NCBI GenBank assembly: GCA_030151865.1 | Contig: JASLCK010000232.1 | Location: 1-12,044 of the forward strand | DNA length: 12,044 nucleotides | Source: Rhodospirillaceae bacterium | GTDB lineage: Bacteria; Pseudomonadota; Alphaproteobacteria; Rhodospirillales; Magnetospirillaceae | Reading direction: 5' to 3' | Shown here: positions 1-6,963 of the stretch, piece after piece | Numbering within the stretch: position 1 is the first letter of the stretch | Layout of the letters: every line of letters starts with the position of its first letter | The notes under the pieces: generated by a model | What the model was told of the DNA's origin: nothing | The model's input: only the letters and a program-made list of their open reading frames with translations | The model's database searches: none | Position numbers and translations under genes: made by a program

Positions 1-1
1 C

Positions 2-493
2 CTGGGGCGGCTGGCCACCAAAGGACTGGCGGTCCCGACCGGCGGGCGCGGTCTGGTGGTGCGGGAATTGGACCTGGATGAAGTGGTCGAGCTTTACGCC
101 CTGCGGGAAATTCTGGAAGGGGCGGCGGCACGCATGGCCTCGCAACAGGCGTCGCAGTTCGAACTGGACAACCTGTCAGACCTGCAATCCGCTTTCGAGG
201 CCCCGTCCGACAACCCGGCGGAATTGGCCCGGCTGAACCGGCTGTTCCACCAGGCGATCTTCCGCTCGGCCCATAACCGCTATCTGGACACCGCCTTACA
301 GGATTTGCAGGACTTCATCGGCTTGCTGGGTCCGACCACCTTCGGCGCGGAAGGCCGTCCGCAAACCGCCATCACGGAACATCGCAACCTGCTGGCCGCC
401 ATCATTGCCCGCGACCCCGACCAAGCGGAAGCGATCGCCCGCCAACATATCCGTGAAGCTTTAAGAACGCGGCTGCGGCTGCTGCGGGAATAA
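2..493 (+). CDS. GntR-family (FadR/FCD type) transcriptional regulator, C-terminal part
   Basis: The gene is cut by the left window edge. The frame is open from base 2, and the GTG at 56 is internal, not the start. The first ~20 residues (LGRLATKGLAVPTGGRGLVV) match the end of the GntR winged helix: the recognition-helix end, then the 'GL...GRG..V' wing. An all-helical FCD ligand-binding domain follows, starting at DLDEVVELYALREILEGAAA. Typical FCD histidines are visible: FHQAIFRSAHNRYL in the middle, EHRNLLAAI and ARQHIREAL near the end. In the family these often hold a metal ion and the small acid effector. FCD regulators usually repress genes for organic or fatty acid, sugar acid or amino acid use. 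The effector and target here cannot be read from the sequence. The gene converges on the SDR gene, so it does not share a promoter with it. Confidence 0.9.
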   Translation: MGRLATKGLAVPTGGRGLVVRELDLDEVVELYALREILEGAAARMASQQASQFELDNLSDLQSAFEAPSDNPAELARLNRLFHQAIFRSAHNRYLDTALQDLQDFIGLLGPTTFGAEGRPQTAITEHRNLLAAIIARDPDQAEAIARQHIREALRTRLRLLRE

Positions 494-506
494 CCCCCAC
501 CTCAAC

Positions 507-547
507 CGTCTGTCCCAAACCTCGCCAAGGCGGAAGGGGACAGATGG
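507..547. terminator. Long stem-loop between convergent genes
   Basis: CCGTCTGTCCC (506-516) pairs with GGGACAGATGG (537-547): 11 pairs including one G-U. The 20-nt loop region holds a small CGCC-AA-GGCG element. It lies 13 nt after the stop of the GntR gene, in the gap shared with the convergent SDR gene. There is no clear U-run on either side, so a classic intrinsic terminator is not proven. It could also be a dispersed intergenic (REP-like) element. Confidence 0.45.
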
Positions 548-568
548 CACCGCATAAATGTCGCATAA

Positions 569-579
569 CGTATATTACG
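569..579. repeat. Short palindrome CGTATATTACG in AT-rich patch
   Basis: CGTA-TAT-TACG is an inverted repeat inside an AT-rich patch (about 551-586), which stands out against GC-rich surroundings. It looks like an operator or a promoter core, yet both flanking genes end here. Its function is unknown. Confidence 0.3.
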
Positions 580-615
580 AATAAACCCGGCAGCCGTGAA
601 GGCGGTCTCGATAAC

Positions 616-628
616 CACCGTCACGGTG
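616..628. repeat. Perfect 13-nt palindrome CACCGTCACGGTG
   Basis: CACCGT and ACGGTG are perfect 6-nt arms around a single C, in the same convergent gap. The centre is too tight for an RNA hairpin without opening the innermost pairs, so a protein-binding site is possible. It has no T-run and is not a convincing terminator. Confidence 0.3.
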
Positions 629-666
629 CTGCAGGGTTTACCGATTATTGAGCGCCAGAGTGTCCG

Positions 667-1440
667 TTAAGACCGATAGCGCGCGGCCGGCTGATCATTG
701 CCGTAGCCCGGCATCATGGCAAAGCGGGCCTGTTCCAGTGCGGCCCATTGGCCTTCATCGGGCAGCGGCGGGATGGTGACCGGTTCCTTGCGGTCGAAAC
801 CGACCAAGGCGGCGTCCACCAGATCGCCCACGTCCATCACGCCCGAGGCCTGATTGACGTCCATGCCGGACTTTTCCCAGATGTCGGTACGGGTGGCGGC
901 GGGCAGCACGGCCTGGACATAGATGCCCTGATCGGCAAATTCCACCTGCAAGGCCTTGGAAAAGGTCAGCATATAGGATTTGGTGGCGCTATAGATGCCG
1001 GGGATAAATTCCGGCGCCAGGGCCAGAACCGACGCGATATTGATGATCGCCCCCTGTCCCCGCTTGACCATCCCCGGCAAGGCCGCATGGGCCAACAAAG
1101 TTGGCGCGGTGACGTTCAGACGAATCAGCCAATCCTGCTGTGCCGCCGTGGTCTGGGCAAAATTGCCCGCCAGATTGGACCCGGCATTGTTGACCAAAAG
1201 ATCGACCGGCCCGCCCTGGCTCAGACGCTGCTGCACCGTCTCCAGTTGGGCCGCGTCGGTCAGATCGGCGACGATCACTTCGACCGCGACGCCATATTGG
1301 CTTTTCAGTCGATCCGCCAGTTTTGTCAATTTGTCGGCGGACCGGGCCACCAACACCAGATCATAACCGCGCGCCGCCAGACGGTCGGCATAGGTAGCGC
1401 CGATACCGCCCGACGCGCCGGTCACCAAGGCTGTCGCCAT
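667..1440 (-). CDS. SDR-family NAD(P)-dependent oxidoreductase
   Basis: A 257-residue classical short-chain dehydrogenase/reductase, the normal length for the family. The Rossmann nucleotide-binding motif TGASGGIG is at residues 7-14, the stabilising NNAG at 84-87, and the catalytic residues are N109, S137, Y150 and K154 (YSATK). After the second strand comes 'LVARSADKL', with an Arg that fits NADPH use; that is an inference. Start: ATG at 1440 has a good Shine-Dalgarno (GGAAGGAG) about 8 nt upstream. It follows the hydroxyacyl-CoA dehydrogenase gene on the same strand with a 117-nt gap, so the two are probably co-transcribed. An 11-nt inverted repeat in that gap overlaps the ribosome binding site. 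The substrate cannot be told; an acyl, ketone or alcohol oxidoreduction is likely from the neighbour. Confidence 0.93.
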   Translation of the reverse strand: MATALVTGASGGIGATYADRLAARGYDLVLVARSADKLTKLADRLKSQYGVAVEVIVADLTDAAQLETVQQRLSQGGPVDLLVNNAGSNLAGNFAQTTAAQQDWLIRLNVTAPTLLAHAALPGMVKRGQGAIINIASVLALAPEFIPGIYSATKSYMLTFSKALQVEFADQGIYVQAVLPAATRTDIWEKSGMDVNQASGVMDVGDLVDAALVGFDRKEPVTIPPLPDEGQWAALEQARFAMMPGYGNDQPAARYRS

Positions 1441-1450
1441 GGGAAATCTC

Positions 1451-1550
1451 CTTCCAAAGGGTTTGAAACTCCGCCCGCGAAGGCTCCGCGTCGGCCATGA
1501 CCTGACGCAGATGTAAGGCGTTTCAGCTTTGTCGAAAGCCCCTTTGGAAG
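1451..1550. repeat. 11-bp inverted repeat whose one arm covers the SDR ribosome binding site
   Basis: CTTCCAAAGGG (1451-1461) and CCCTTTGGAAG (1540-1550) are perfect inverted copies 78 nt apart, in the gap between the two leftward genes. In the mRNA (minus strand) the second arm runs into the GGAAGGAG Shine-Dalgarno of the SDR gene. The pairing would therefore hide that site. The gap contains further short self-complementary stretches. Confidence 0.6.
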
Positions 1551-1557
1551 AGTTCCG

Positions 1558-2862
1558 TCAGACCACCGGATGGTAGCGGCCATCGCTGCCGAAGAATTCA
1601 CCGTCCTGATAGAACCGTTCGGCCCCGGCCTGCTTCAACACCGCCAGCAGACGCGGCAAGGGTTGACCCGCCGCTTCCAGTTTAGCGATGACGTTCTTGG
1701 CCCCCAGACGATCGAGCAATTCGAACGGCCCTTCCTTCCAGGCGAAGCCCCACCGCATGGCGCGGTCGATATTGACGATATCGTCGGAAATCTGCGGCAC
1801 CAGATCGGCGGCATAAAGCAGGGTTCCGCCCATCACGTCCCAGGCGAAGCGGCTTTCCAGATCGTCGCCCAGCAGCAGCGAAGCGGCGTCCTGATGGCGG
1901 GGTTGCAACTGCACGGCCTGGGTGGGGCGCCACTGACCGCTTTGCAGGTCAAAGGTTTCCTTGCTCTTGGACCCGTCGGGCAGTTTCTTGACCCGATAGA
2001 ACCCGCCGCCCGCCTTGCGGCCCAATTGGCCGCGCTCCAGCAACGCCTGTTCCGTCGCCGGAAAAGCGGTGAAGGCCCGGCCGACATCGCCCTGGGGCAG
2101 ATTGACCGCCAGATTCTTGCCGACAAAATCCATCACATCCAGACCGATCAGATCGATCAGACCGTAAAAACCGGTCGAGGGCAGGCCGACCGGCGCGCCC
2201 AGCAAGGCGTCGATGGTTTCCTGCGACAATCCTTGCGCCAGATAGGGCTTGGCCTTGTGCAGTCCCGACAGCATCCAAAAACAGCCGATACGGTTGCCGA
2301 TGAAATTCACTGTGTCCTTGGCATGCACCACGCCCTTGCCCAGCACATCGCGGCCATAGGCGGCCAGGGCGTCCTTGACCTCGGCCAGGGTGTCGTCACC
2401 CGCGACGATTTCCAGCAGCTTCATCACCCGCACCGGGTTGAAGAAATGGGTCACCACGATGTCCTGACGCAACCGCTCGGGCTGACCGTCCACGATATCG
2501 CGCAAGGGAATCCCCGAGGTGTTGGTGCTGATCACCGATCCCGGACGGCGCACCTGCTCGATGCGCTGGAACAACGCGCGCTTGGTCGGTAAATCCTCGA
2601 TCACCGCTTCGCAAATCCAGTCATACCCGGCGATGGCGGGCAGATCGGCTTCGATCTCGCCCAAGGTGATCAGGCCGCGCAGACGGGCGGCTTCGGCTTC
2701 ATCGGCGGCGGTGGCCAACGCTTTGGCCAGACCCTTTTCCGCCGCGGCCCGGCTAACATCCAGCAACAGCACCTTTTGCCCAGCCGCCGCAACCGCCGCC
2801 GCGATGCCGCTGCCCATGGTGCCCCCGCCGATCACCGCGACGGATTGGATGGTTCTGGCCAT
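1558..2862 (-). CDS. 3-hydroxyacyl-CoA dehydrogenase (FadN-like, without enoyl-CoA hydratase domain)
   Basis: Oxidises 3-hydroxyacyl-CoA to 3-ketoacyl-CoA with NAD+, the third step of beta-oxidation, in the cytoplasm. The 434-residue protein has an N-terminal NAD-binding domain (GGGTMG at 12-17, to about 185). It carries the family catalytic residues: S117 in STNTSG, H139 in HFFNPV, E151 and N190 in NFIGNR. The first helical 3HCDH domain runs from about 190 to 290 and ends GRKAGGGFY. A second runs from about 335 to 400 (RAMRWGFAWKEGPFELLD). This second segment resembles the middle of FadN-type fusion enzymes (about 780 residues), which continue into an enoyl-CoA hydratase domain. Here the protein stops at HPVV and no hydratase remnant follows. 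Start: ATG 2862 has AGGAGAG upstream. It is first in a unit with the SDR gene and has a recognisable promoter. Confidence 0.92.
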   Translation of the reverse strand: MARTIQSVAVIGGGTMGSGIAAAVAAAGQKVLLLDVSRAAAEKGLAKALATAADEAEAARLRGLITLGEIEADLPAIAGYDWICEAVIEDLPTKRALFQRIEQVRRPGSVISTNTSGIPLRDIVDGQPERLRQDIVVTHFFNPVRVMKLLEIVAGDDTLAEVKDALAAYGRDVLGKGVVHAKDTVNFIGNRIGCFWMLSGLHKAKPYLAQGLSQETIDALLGAPVGLPSTGFYGLIDLIGLDVMDFVGKNLAVNLPQGDVGRAFTAFPATEQALLERGQLGRKAGGGFYRVKKLPDGSKSKETFDLQSGQWRPTQAVQLQPRHQDAASLLLGDDLESRFAWDVMGGTLLYAADLVPQISDDIVNIDRAMRWGFAWKEGPFELLDRLGAKNVIAKLEAAGQPLPRLLAVLKQAGAERFYQDGEFFGSDGRYHPVV

Positions 2863-2898
2863 ATCTCAACTCTCCTGGTCATACATTCTGGGGCGGAT

Positions 2899-2926
2899 AT
2901 TTAACTCACATGCCGTGGATGTCAAA
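2899..2926 (-). promoter_or_regulatory. Sigma70-like promoter for the 3-hydroxyacyl-CoA dehydrogenase gene
   Basis: On the minus strand a perfect -35 box TTGACA (2926-2921) is followed by a 16-nt spacer and TAAATA (2904-2899), or by a 17-nt spacer and AAATAT. Transcription would start near 2892, about 30 nt before the ATG at 2862. The surrounding region is clearly more AT-rich than the genes. Confidence 0.55.
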
Positions 2927-2933
2927 TTATATA

Positions 2934-2952
2934 TCCATTCACTTAATGGATT
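2934..2952. promoter_or_regulatory. Operator-like inverted repeat in divergent promoter region
   Basis: ATCCATT-CACTT-AATGGAT has perfect 7-nt arms. It sits between the leftward TTGACA box and a rightward TTGACG box (2962-2967), about midway, so one bound regulator could act on either direction. I do not recognise the motif as that of a named regulator. Confidence 0.4.
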
Positions 2953-2961
2953 TTATTGTGT

Positions 2962-2990
2962 TGACGCGACGCAAAAATGTGAAATAGCCT
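2962..2990 (+). promoter_or_regulatory. Possible promoter for the metQNI-cbs-cgl unit
   Basis: TTGACG (2962-2967) is a good -35 match, but the -10 is poor: AAATAG at 15-nt or ATAGCC at 17-nt spacing. This is the only sensible rightward candidate ahead of metQ. A weak -10 would fit a promoter that needs an activator; that is an inference. Confidence 0.28.
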
Positions 2991-3026
2991 GGAGGTAGAT
3001 GATTTCCACCAAGGAGCGCCTTGACC

Positions 3027-3830
3027 ATGTTGCGCAAGCTGCTGACCGCCGTGACTTTTGCCGCCGCCACCTTCGGCGCTGTTCTGTCTGCCCCCGCCCA
3101 GGCCGCGCCCCAACCCCAGGTTCTGCGGGTCGGGGTCAGCGCCGGGCCTTATGCCGAAATCCTGCGCTATGCCAGCGAACTGGCGTCCAAGGACGGGCTG
3201 GATGTGCGGGTGATCGAATTCAGCGACTGGACCCTGCCCAATGCCGCCCTGTCCCAGGGCGATCTGGATTTGAACAATTTCCAGCACCTGCCCTATCTGC
3301 AAAATCAGGTGGCGCAGCGCGGCTATGATCTGGTGCCGATCGCCAAAAGCATCATCGTGCCGTTCGGTCTTTATTCGAAGAAGCTGACCAGCCTGGACCA
3401 GATCAAGGATGGCGCCACCACCGCCATTCCCAACGATCCGTCCAACGCCGCGCGCGGCCTGCAATTGCTGGAAAAGGCCGGGTTGATCAAGCTGAAGCCG
3501 GGTGCCGACATCCAGGCCACCCAGGCCGATATCGCTGAAAACCCCAAGCATCTGAAAATCCGCGAACTGGACGCCGCCCAATTGCCGCGCGCCCTGGACG
3601 ATTTGGATTTCTCGGTGGTCAGCCTGAACTACGCCATCAACGCCGGTCTTGATGCCAAGAAGGCGCTGCTGCGCGAAGATTCGGACAGCAAATGGAATCT
3701 GGTGTTCGCCACCCGCGCCAAGGACAAAGACAACGACGCCATCCGCCGCTTTGTCGCCATCTATCGTTCGCCCGAGGTCAAGGCCTTCATCAAGAAGCGG
3801 TTCGACGACACCATCCTGACCACCTGGTGA
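3027..3830 (+). CDS. metQ: Methionine ABC transporter, substrate-binding protein MetQ (NlpA family)
   Basis: Binds methionine in the periplasm and delivers it to MetNI. The protein is 267 residues from ATG 3027, which has AAGGAG at 3011-3016 at good distance; a TTG at 3021 is in frame but too close to that site. A signal peptide spans residues 1-26 (MLRKLL, a hydrophobic stretch, then AQA before AP). It has an AxA signal peptidase I site and no lipobox cysteine, whereas the E. coli protein is a lipoprotein. The mature part shows family hallmarks: RVGVSAGPYAEIL, VIEFSDWTLPNAAL, GDLDLNNFQHLPYL (residues 78-91) and AIPNDPSNAARGLQLL. It is first in a unit with metN (5 nt between stop and start). 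The NlpA family also has members for other substrates, but the adjacent MetN with a NIL domain and the cbs/cgl genes favour methionine. Confidence 0.93.
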   Translation: MLRKLLTAVTFAAATFGAVLSAPAQAAPQPQVLRVGVSAGPYAEILRYASELASKDGLDVRVIEFSDWTLPNAALSQGDLDLNNFQHLPYLQNQVAQRGYDLVPIAKSIIVPFGLYSKKLTSLDQIKDGATTAIPNDPSNAARGLQLLEKAGLIKLKPGADIQATQADIAENPKHLKIRELDAAQLPRALDDLDFSVVSLNYAINAGLDAKKALLREDSDSKWNLVFATRAKDKDNDAIRRFVAIYRSPEVKAFIKKRFDDTILTTW

Positions 3831-3835
3831 GCGCC

Positions 3836-4891
3836 ATGATCGAACTGCGCGAACTCTCGAAAATTTTCTCGGGCACGGCGGGTCACACCGCCGTGCTCAA
3901 GGATGTCACCCTATCGGTCGAAAAAGGCGAGATTTTCGGCATCATCGGCCGATCCGGCGCGGGCAAAAGCACCCTGGTGCGCTGCATCAACCTGCTGGAA
4001 CACCCGACTTCGGGCCGGGTGGTGGTGGATGGCCAGGATATTACCGAACTGCCGGACCAGTCCTTGCGCCAGCTCCGCTCGAAGATCGGGATGATCTTCC
4101 AGCATTTCAATCTGTTGTCCTCGCGCACGGTTTACCAAAACGTCGCCTTTCCGCTGGAACTGGCCGGGCTCAACAAAGGTGAAATCCGCCTGAAGGTCGA
4201 ACCCTTGCTGGAACTGGTCGGCTTGCTGGACCGGCGTGACCATTATCCGGCGCAATTGTCGGGCGGGCAGAAGCAGCGGGTCGGCATTGCCCGCGCCCTG
4301 GCGTCCTCGCCGTCGGTGCTGCTGTGCGACGAAGCAACCTCGGCACTTGATCCCGAAACCACCAAGTCGATCCTGTCGCTCTTGAAGGACATCAACGCCA
4401 AGTTGGGCCTGACCATCGTCCTGATTACCCACGAAATGCAGGTGATCAAGGAAATCTGCGACCGCGTCGCGGTGCTGGATCATGGCCGGGTGGTGGAACA
4501 GGGCAGCGTCTTCGACGTCTTCACCAATCCGCGCGCCGATGTCACCAAAAGCTTCGTGCGCGATCTGATCGAGCGGGAATTGCCCACCAGCCTGGGCGAT
4601 TTGCTGCGTGAGCCCATCGGCCAGCGCGGCGAGCCGGTGCTGCGCATCGTCTTTACCGGGGCGTCGGCCAATCTGCCGGTGCTGTCGGACATCGTGCGCC
4701 GCTTCGACGTGGTCTTGAACATCTTGCAGGCCAACGTCGATTACATCCAGGGCGCGCCCTACGGCAACATCGTGGTCCAGGCCAGCGGGGCCGGGCGCAA
4801 CATCCAATCGGCCATCGACCATATCCGATCCAACAATCTGCGCGTGGAGGTTCTGGGACATGTCCCCAGTCATGATTGGGCTGCTGCTTGA
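3836..4891 (+). CDS. metN: Methionine ABC transporter, ATP-binding protein MetN
   Basis: Cytoplasmic ATPase that powers the MetI channel; 351 residues, the usual length. Walker A GRSGAGKST is at 38-46, the Q-loop Gln at 89 (FQHFNLL), the ABC signature LSGGQ at 141-145, Walker B LLCDE ending at E166, and the switch His at 199 (THEM). The C-terminal NIL domain (about 267-345, ACT-like fold) is typical of MetN and in E. coli binds methionine to shut off transport. The open frame extends upstream into metQ, but the ATG at 3836 begins the conserved MIELRELSKIF. Alternatively a GTG at 3827 overlapping the metQ stop could serve. Its end overlaps the start of metI by 32 nt, so translation of the two is likely coupled. 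Confidence 0.95.
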   Translation: MIELRELSKIFSGTAGHTAVLKDVTLSVEKGEIFGIIGRSGAGKSTLVRCINLLEHPTSGRVVVDGQDITELPDQSLRQLRSKIGMIFQHFNLLSSRTVYQNVAFPLELAGLNKGEIRLKVEPLLELVGLLDRRDHYPAQLSGGQKQRVGIARALASSPSVLLCDEATSALDPETTKSILSLLKDINAKLGLTIVLITHEMQVIKEICDRVAVLDHGRVVEQGSVFDVFTNPRADVTKSFVRDLIERELPTSLGDLLREPIGQRGEPVLRIVFTGASANLPVLSDIVRRFDVVLNILQANVDYIQGAPYGNIVVQASGAGRNIQSAIDHIRSNNLRVEVLGHVPSHDWAAA

Positions 4892-5528
4892 CGCCCTGTG
4901 GGAAACCATCGCCATGGTCGGCGTTTCCGCCGGTCTGGCGGCCCTGTTCGGCGTGCCGCTCGGCGTTGTGCTGATCGTCACCTCGCCCGGCCATATCCTG
5001 CCCAGCCCGCGCTTCAACCGGGTGGTGGGGCTGGTGGTCAACGCCACCCGTTCGACCCCCTTCATCATTCTGCTGGTGGCGATCATCCCGTTGACGCGCC
5101 TGATCGTCGGCAGCTCGATCGGCACGGCGGCGGCCGTGGTGCCGCTGACCCTGGCGGCGATCCCGTTTGTCGCCCGGCTGGCCGAAAGCGCCCTGCGGGA
5201 AGTCGATCCCGGCCTGATCGAAGCCGCCCAGGCCATGGGGGCGACACCCCGCCAGATCGTCTTGAAGGTCCTGGTGCCCGAAGCCTTGCCCGGCATCGTC
5301 GCCGGCGTGACCATCACCATTGTCAGTCTGGTGGGCTATTCCGCCATGGCGGGCGCGGTGGGTGGCGGCGGCTTGGGCGATCTGGGCATCCGTTACGGCT
5401 ATCAGCGCTTCCAGCCCGATGTCATGGCCACCGTGGTGGTGATTTTGATCCTGCTGGTGCAGGGCGCGCAAAGCCTGGGCGACCTGCTGGCACGGCGGCT
5501 GAACAAGCGCCTGATCCGCACCCGCTAA
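4860..5528 (+). CDS. metI: Methionine ABC transporter, permease MetI
   Basis: Inner-membrane channel of the methionine importer; 222 residues, normal for MetI. About five membrane segments are visible, near residues 17-41, 54-77, 84-105, 145-165 and 187-203. The cytoplasmic coupling loop that contacts MetN is clear: EAAQAMGATPRQIVLKVLVP (121-140). NATRSTPFIILL (61-72) and GGGGLGDLGIRYGYQRF (168-184) are also typical. Start: ATG 4860 has GGAGG at 4846-4850, inside metN. A second ATG at 4872 is in frame but worse placed. The stop is 25 nt before cbs. Confidence 0.95.
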   Translation: MSPVMIGLLLDALWETIAMVGVSAGLAALFGVPLGVVLIVTSPGHILPSPRFNRVVGLVVNATRSTPFIILLVAIIPLTRLIVGSSIGTAAAVVPLTLAAIPFVARLAESALREVDPGLIEAAQAMGATPRQIVLKVLVPEALPGIVAGVTITIVSLVGYSAMAGAVGGGGLGDLGIRYGYQRFQPDVMATVVVILILLVQGAQSLGDLLARRLNKRLIRTR

Positions 5529-5553
5529 CAAAGCAAATCCGAGGAAACACGCC

Positions 5554-6963
5554 ATGAGCGCCACCGTCACCCAGTTCAAGCCGGTTCTGCCGCAAATTCC
5601 GCCCGGTCTGTTGTCCCTGATCGGCAACACCCCGCTGGTGGAAGTGACCAAGCTGGATACCGGCCCGTGCCGCCTGTTCATCAAGCTGGAAAGTGCTAAT
5701 CCCGGCGGTTCCATCAAGGACCGCCCTGCCCTGGCGATGATCGAGGCGGCGGAAGCCCAGGGCCTGCTGAAGCCGGGCGGGACCATCATCGAGGCCACGG
5801 CCGGCAATACCGGCCTGGGCCTGGCCCTGGTCGCCGCCGTCAAGGGATACCGGCTGGTGCTGGTGCTGCCCGACAAGATGAGCCGCGAGAAGATCTTTCA
5901 CCTGAAGGCCATGGGGGCCGAAGTGGTGATGACCCGATCCGACGTCGGCAAGGGTCATCCGGACTATTATCAGGATCTGGCCCAACGTCTGGCCCGTGAA
6001 ACCCCCGGCGCCATCTTCATCAACCAGTTCGGCAATCCCGCCAATCCCCTGGCCCATGAAACCAGCACCGCGCCGGAAATCTGGGAACAGATGGATTACA
6101 ACGTCGATGCCGTGGTGGCGGGCGTCGGATCGGGCGGCACCCTGACCGGCATCAGCCGCTTCTTTGCCCGCACTTCGCCCAAGACCGAAATCGTTCTGGC
6201 CGATCCGGTGGGTTCGATCCTGGTGGATGTGGTCGAAGGCCGCACGCCCCGCGAGCCTGGAAGCTGGTTCGTCGAAGGCATCGGCGAGGATTTCATCCCC
6301 GAGATCGCCGATCTGTCGCGCGTCAAGGCCGCCTATTCCATCAGTGACGGCGAATCGTTCGAGGCTGCGCGCGTCCTGCTGCGTCAGGAAGGCATTCTGG
6401 TGGGTTCGTCCTCGGGCACGTTGCTGGCCGCCGCGCTACGCTATTGCCGCGCCCAGACCACCGCGAAACGGGTGGTGGTGCTGGCCCCCGACAGCGGCAA
6501 CAAATATCTGTCGAAGATGTTTAACGATTATTGGATGGCCGATCAGGGCTTCATCGAACGACCCAGCACCGGCGATCTGCGCGATCTGGTCAGCCGCCGC
6601 TATGACGAGGGCGCGGCCGTCACCATCGCCCCCGCCGATACGCTGAACATCGCCTATTCGCGCATGAAGCTTTATGACGTGTCGCAATTGCCGGTCGTCG
6701 ATGACGGCAAGGTCGTGGGCATCCTGGACGAGTCCGACCTGTTGCTGGCGGTGTTCGACCATCCCGAACGCTTCAACGACCGGGTGGACAGCGCCATGAG
6801 CCAGGGCCTGGAAACCATTTCCGTCAACGCGCCGCTGGGCGAAGTACTGGCCGTTTTTGACAAGGGCCATGTGGCCGTCGTCGTCGATCAGGACCGCTTT
6901 ATCGGTCTGATCACCCGGATCGACCTGATCCATCACCTGCGCCGTAAGGTAGACCAGAAATGA
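5554..6963 (+). CDS. cbs: Cystathionine beta-synthase (PLP enzyme with C-terminal CBS domain pair)
   Basis: Condenses homocysteine with serine to cystathionine, the first step of reverse transsulfuration; cytoplasmic. The 469 residues comprise a fold-type II PLP domain (about 15-335) and two CBS domains (about 345-468). The PLP lysine is K55 (GGSIKDRPA), the substrate loop TAGNTG is at 82-87, the phosphate-binding loop GVGSGGT at 190-196, and the ring-nitrogen Ser in GSSSGT (284-289). The stretch VEGIGEDFIPEI (240-251) is typical of CBS rather than of cysteine synthase. There is no N-terminal heme domain as in the human enzyme. The CBS pair is the element that binds S-adenosylmethionine in animal CBS; whether this one does is open. 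ATG 5554 has GAGGA at 5541-5545. It overlaps the next gene by ATGA. It lies downstream of the methionine importer, which could supply the homocysteine precursor. Confidence 0.93.
   Translation: MSATVTQFKPVLPQIPPGLLSLIGNTPLVEVTKLDTGPCRLFIKLESANPGGSIKDRPALAMIEAAEAQGLLKPGGTIIEATAGNTGLGLALVAAVKGYRLVLVLPDKMSREKIFHLKAMGAEVVMTRSDVGKGHPDYYQDLAQRLARETPGAIFINQFGNPANPLAHETSTAPEIWEQMDYNVDAVVAGVGSGGTLTGISRFFARTSPKTEIVLADPVGSILVDVVEGRTPREPGSWFVEGIGEDFIPEIADLSRVKAAYSISDGESFEAARVLLRQEGILVGSSSGTLLAAALRYCRAQTTAKRVVVLAPDSGNKYLSKMFNDYWMADQGFIERPSTGDLRDLVSRRYDEGAAVTIAPADTLNIAYSRMKLYDVSQLPVVDDGKVVGILDESDLLLAVFDHPERFNDRVDSAMSQGLETISVNAPLGEVLAVFDKGHVAVVVDQDRFIGLITRIDLIHHLRRKVDQK

Noticed and set aside
2..493. FadR-type regulator assigned as controller of the neighbouring acyl-CoA dehydrogenase unit
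   Set aside because: FCD regulators respond to many acids, the gene is convergent with the unit and partly outside the window, and no matching operator could be shown.
748..1500. Open frame of 250 codons on the plus strand opposite the SDR gene
   Set aside because: Antisense to an SDR with all catalytic motifs; composition rich in Gly, Gln, His and Arg, typical of shadow frames.
1570..2592. Open frame of 340 codons on the plus strand opposite the hydroxyacyl-CoA dehydrogenase
   Set aside because: Shadow of a gene with intact family motifs and a good ribosome site on the other strand.
2863..3026. SAM-II or other SAM riboswitch ahead of metQ
   Set aside because: The leader is short and I could not find the conserved SAM-II pseudoknot parts. 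A covariance-model search of 2863-3030 would decide; a significant hit would reverse this.
3911..5320. Long open frame of 469 codons on the minus strand opposite metN and metI
   Set aside because: It lies fully antisense to genes with complete ABC transporter motifs. Long antisense frames are expected from GC-rich codon bias, and its translation has no recognisable domain.
4653..5876. Open frame of 407 codons on the minus strand across metI and the start of cbs
   Set aside because: Antisense shadow of strongly conserved genes; low-complexity Arg/Pro/Gln/His composition.
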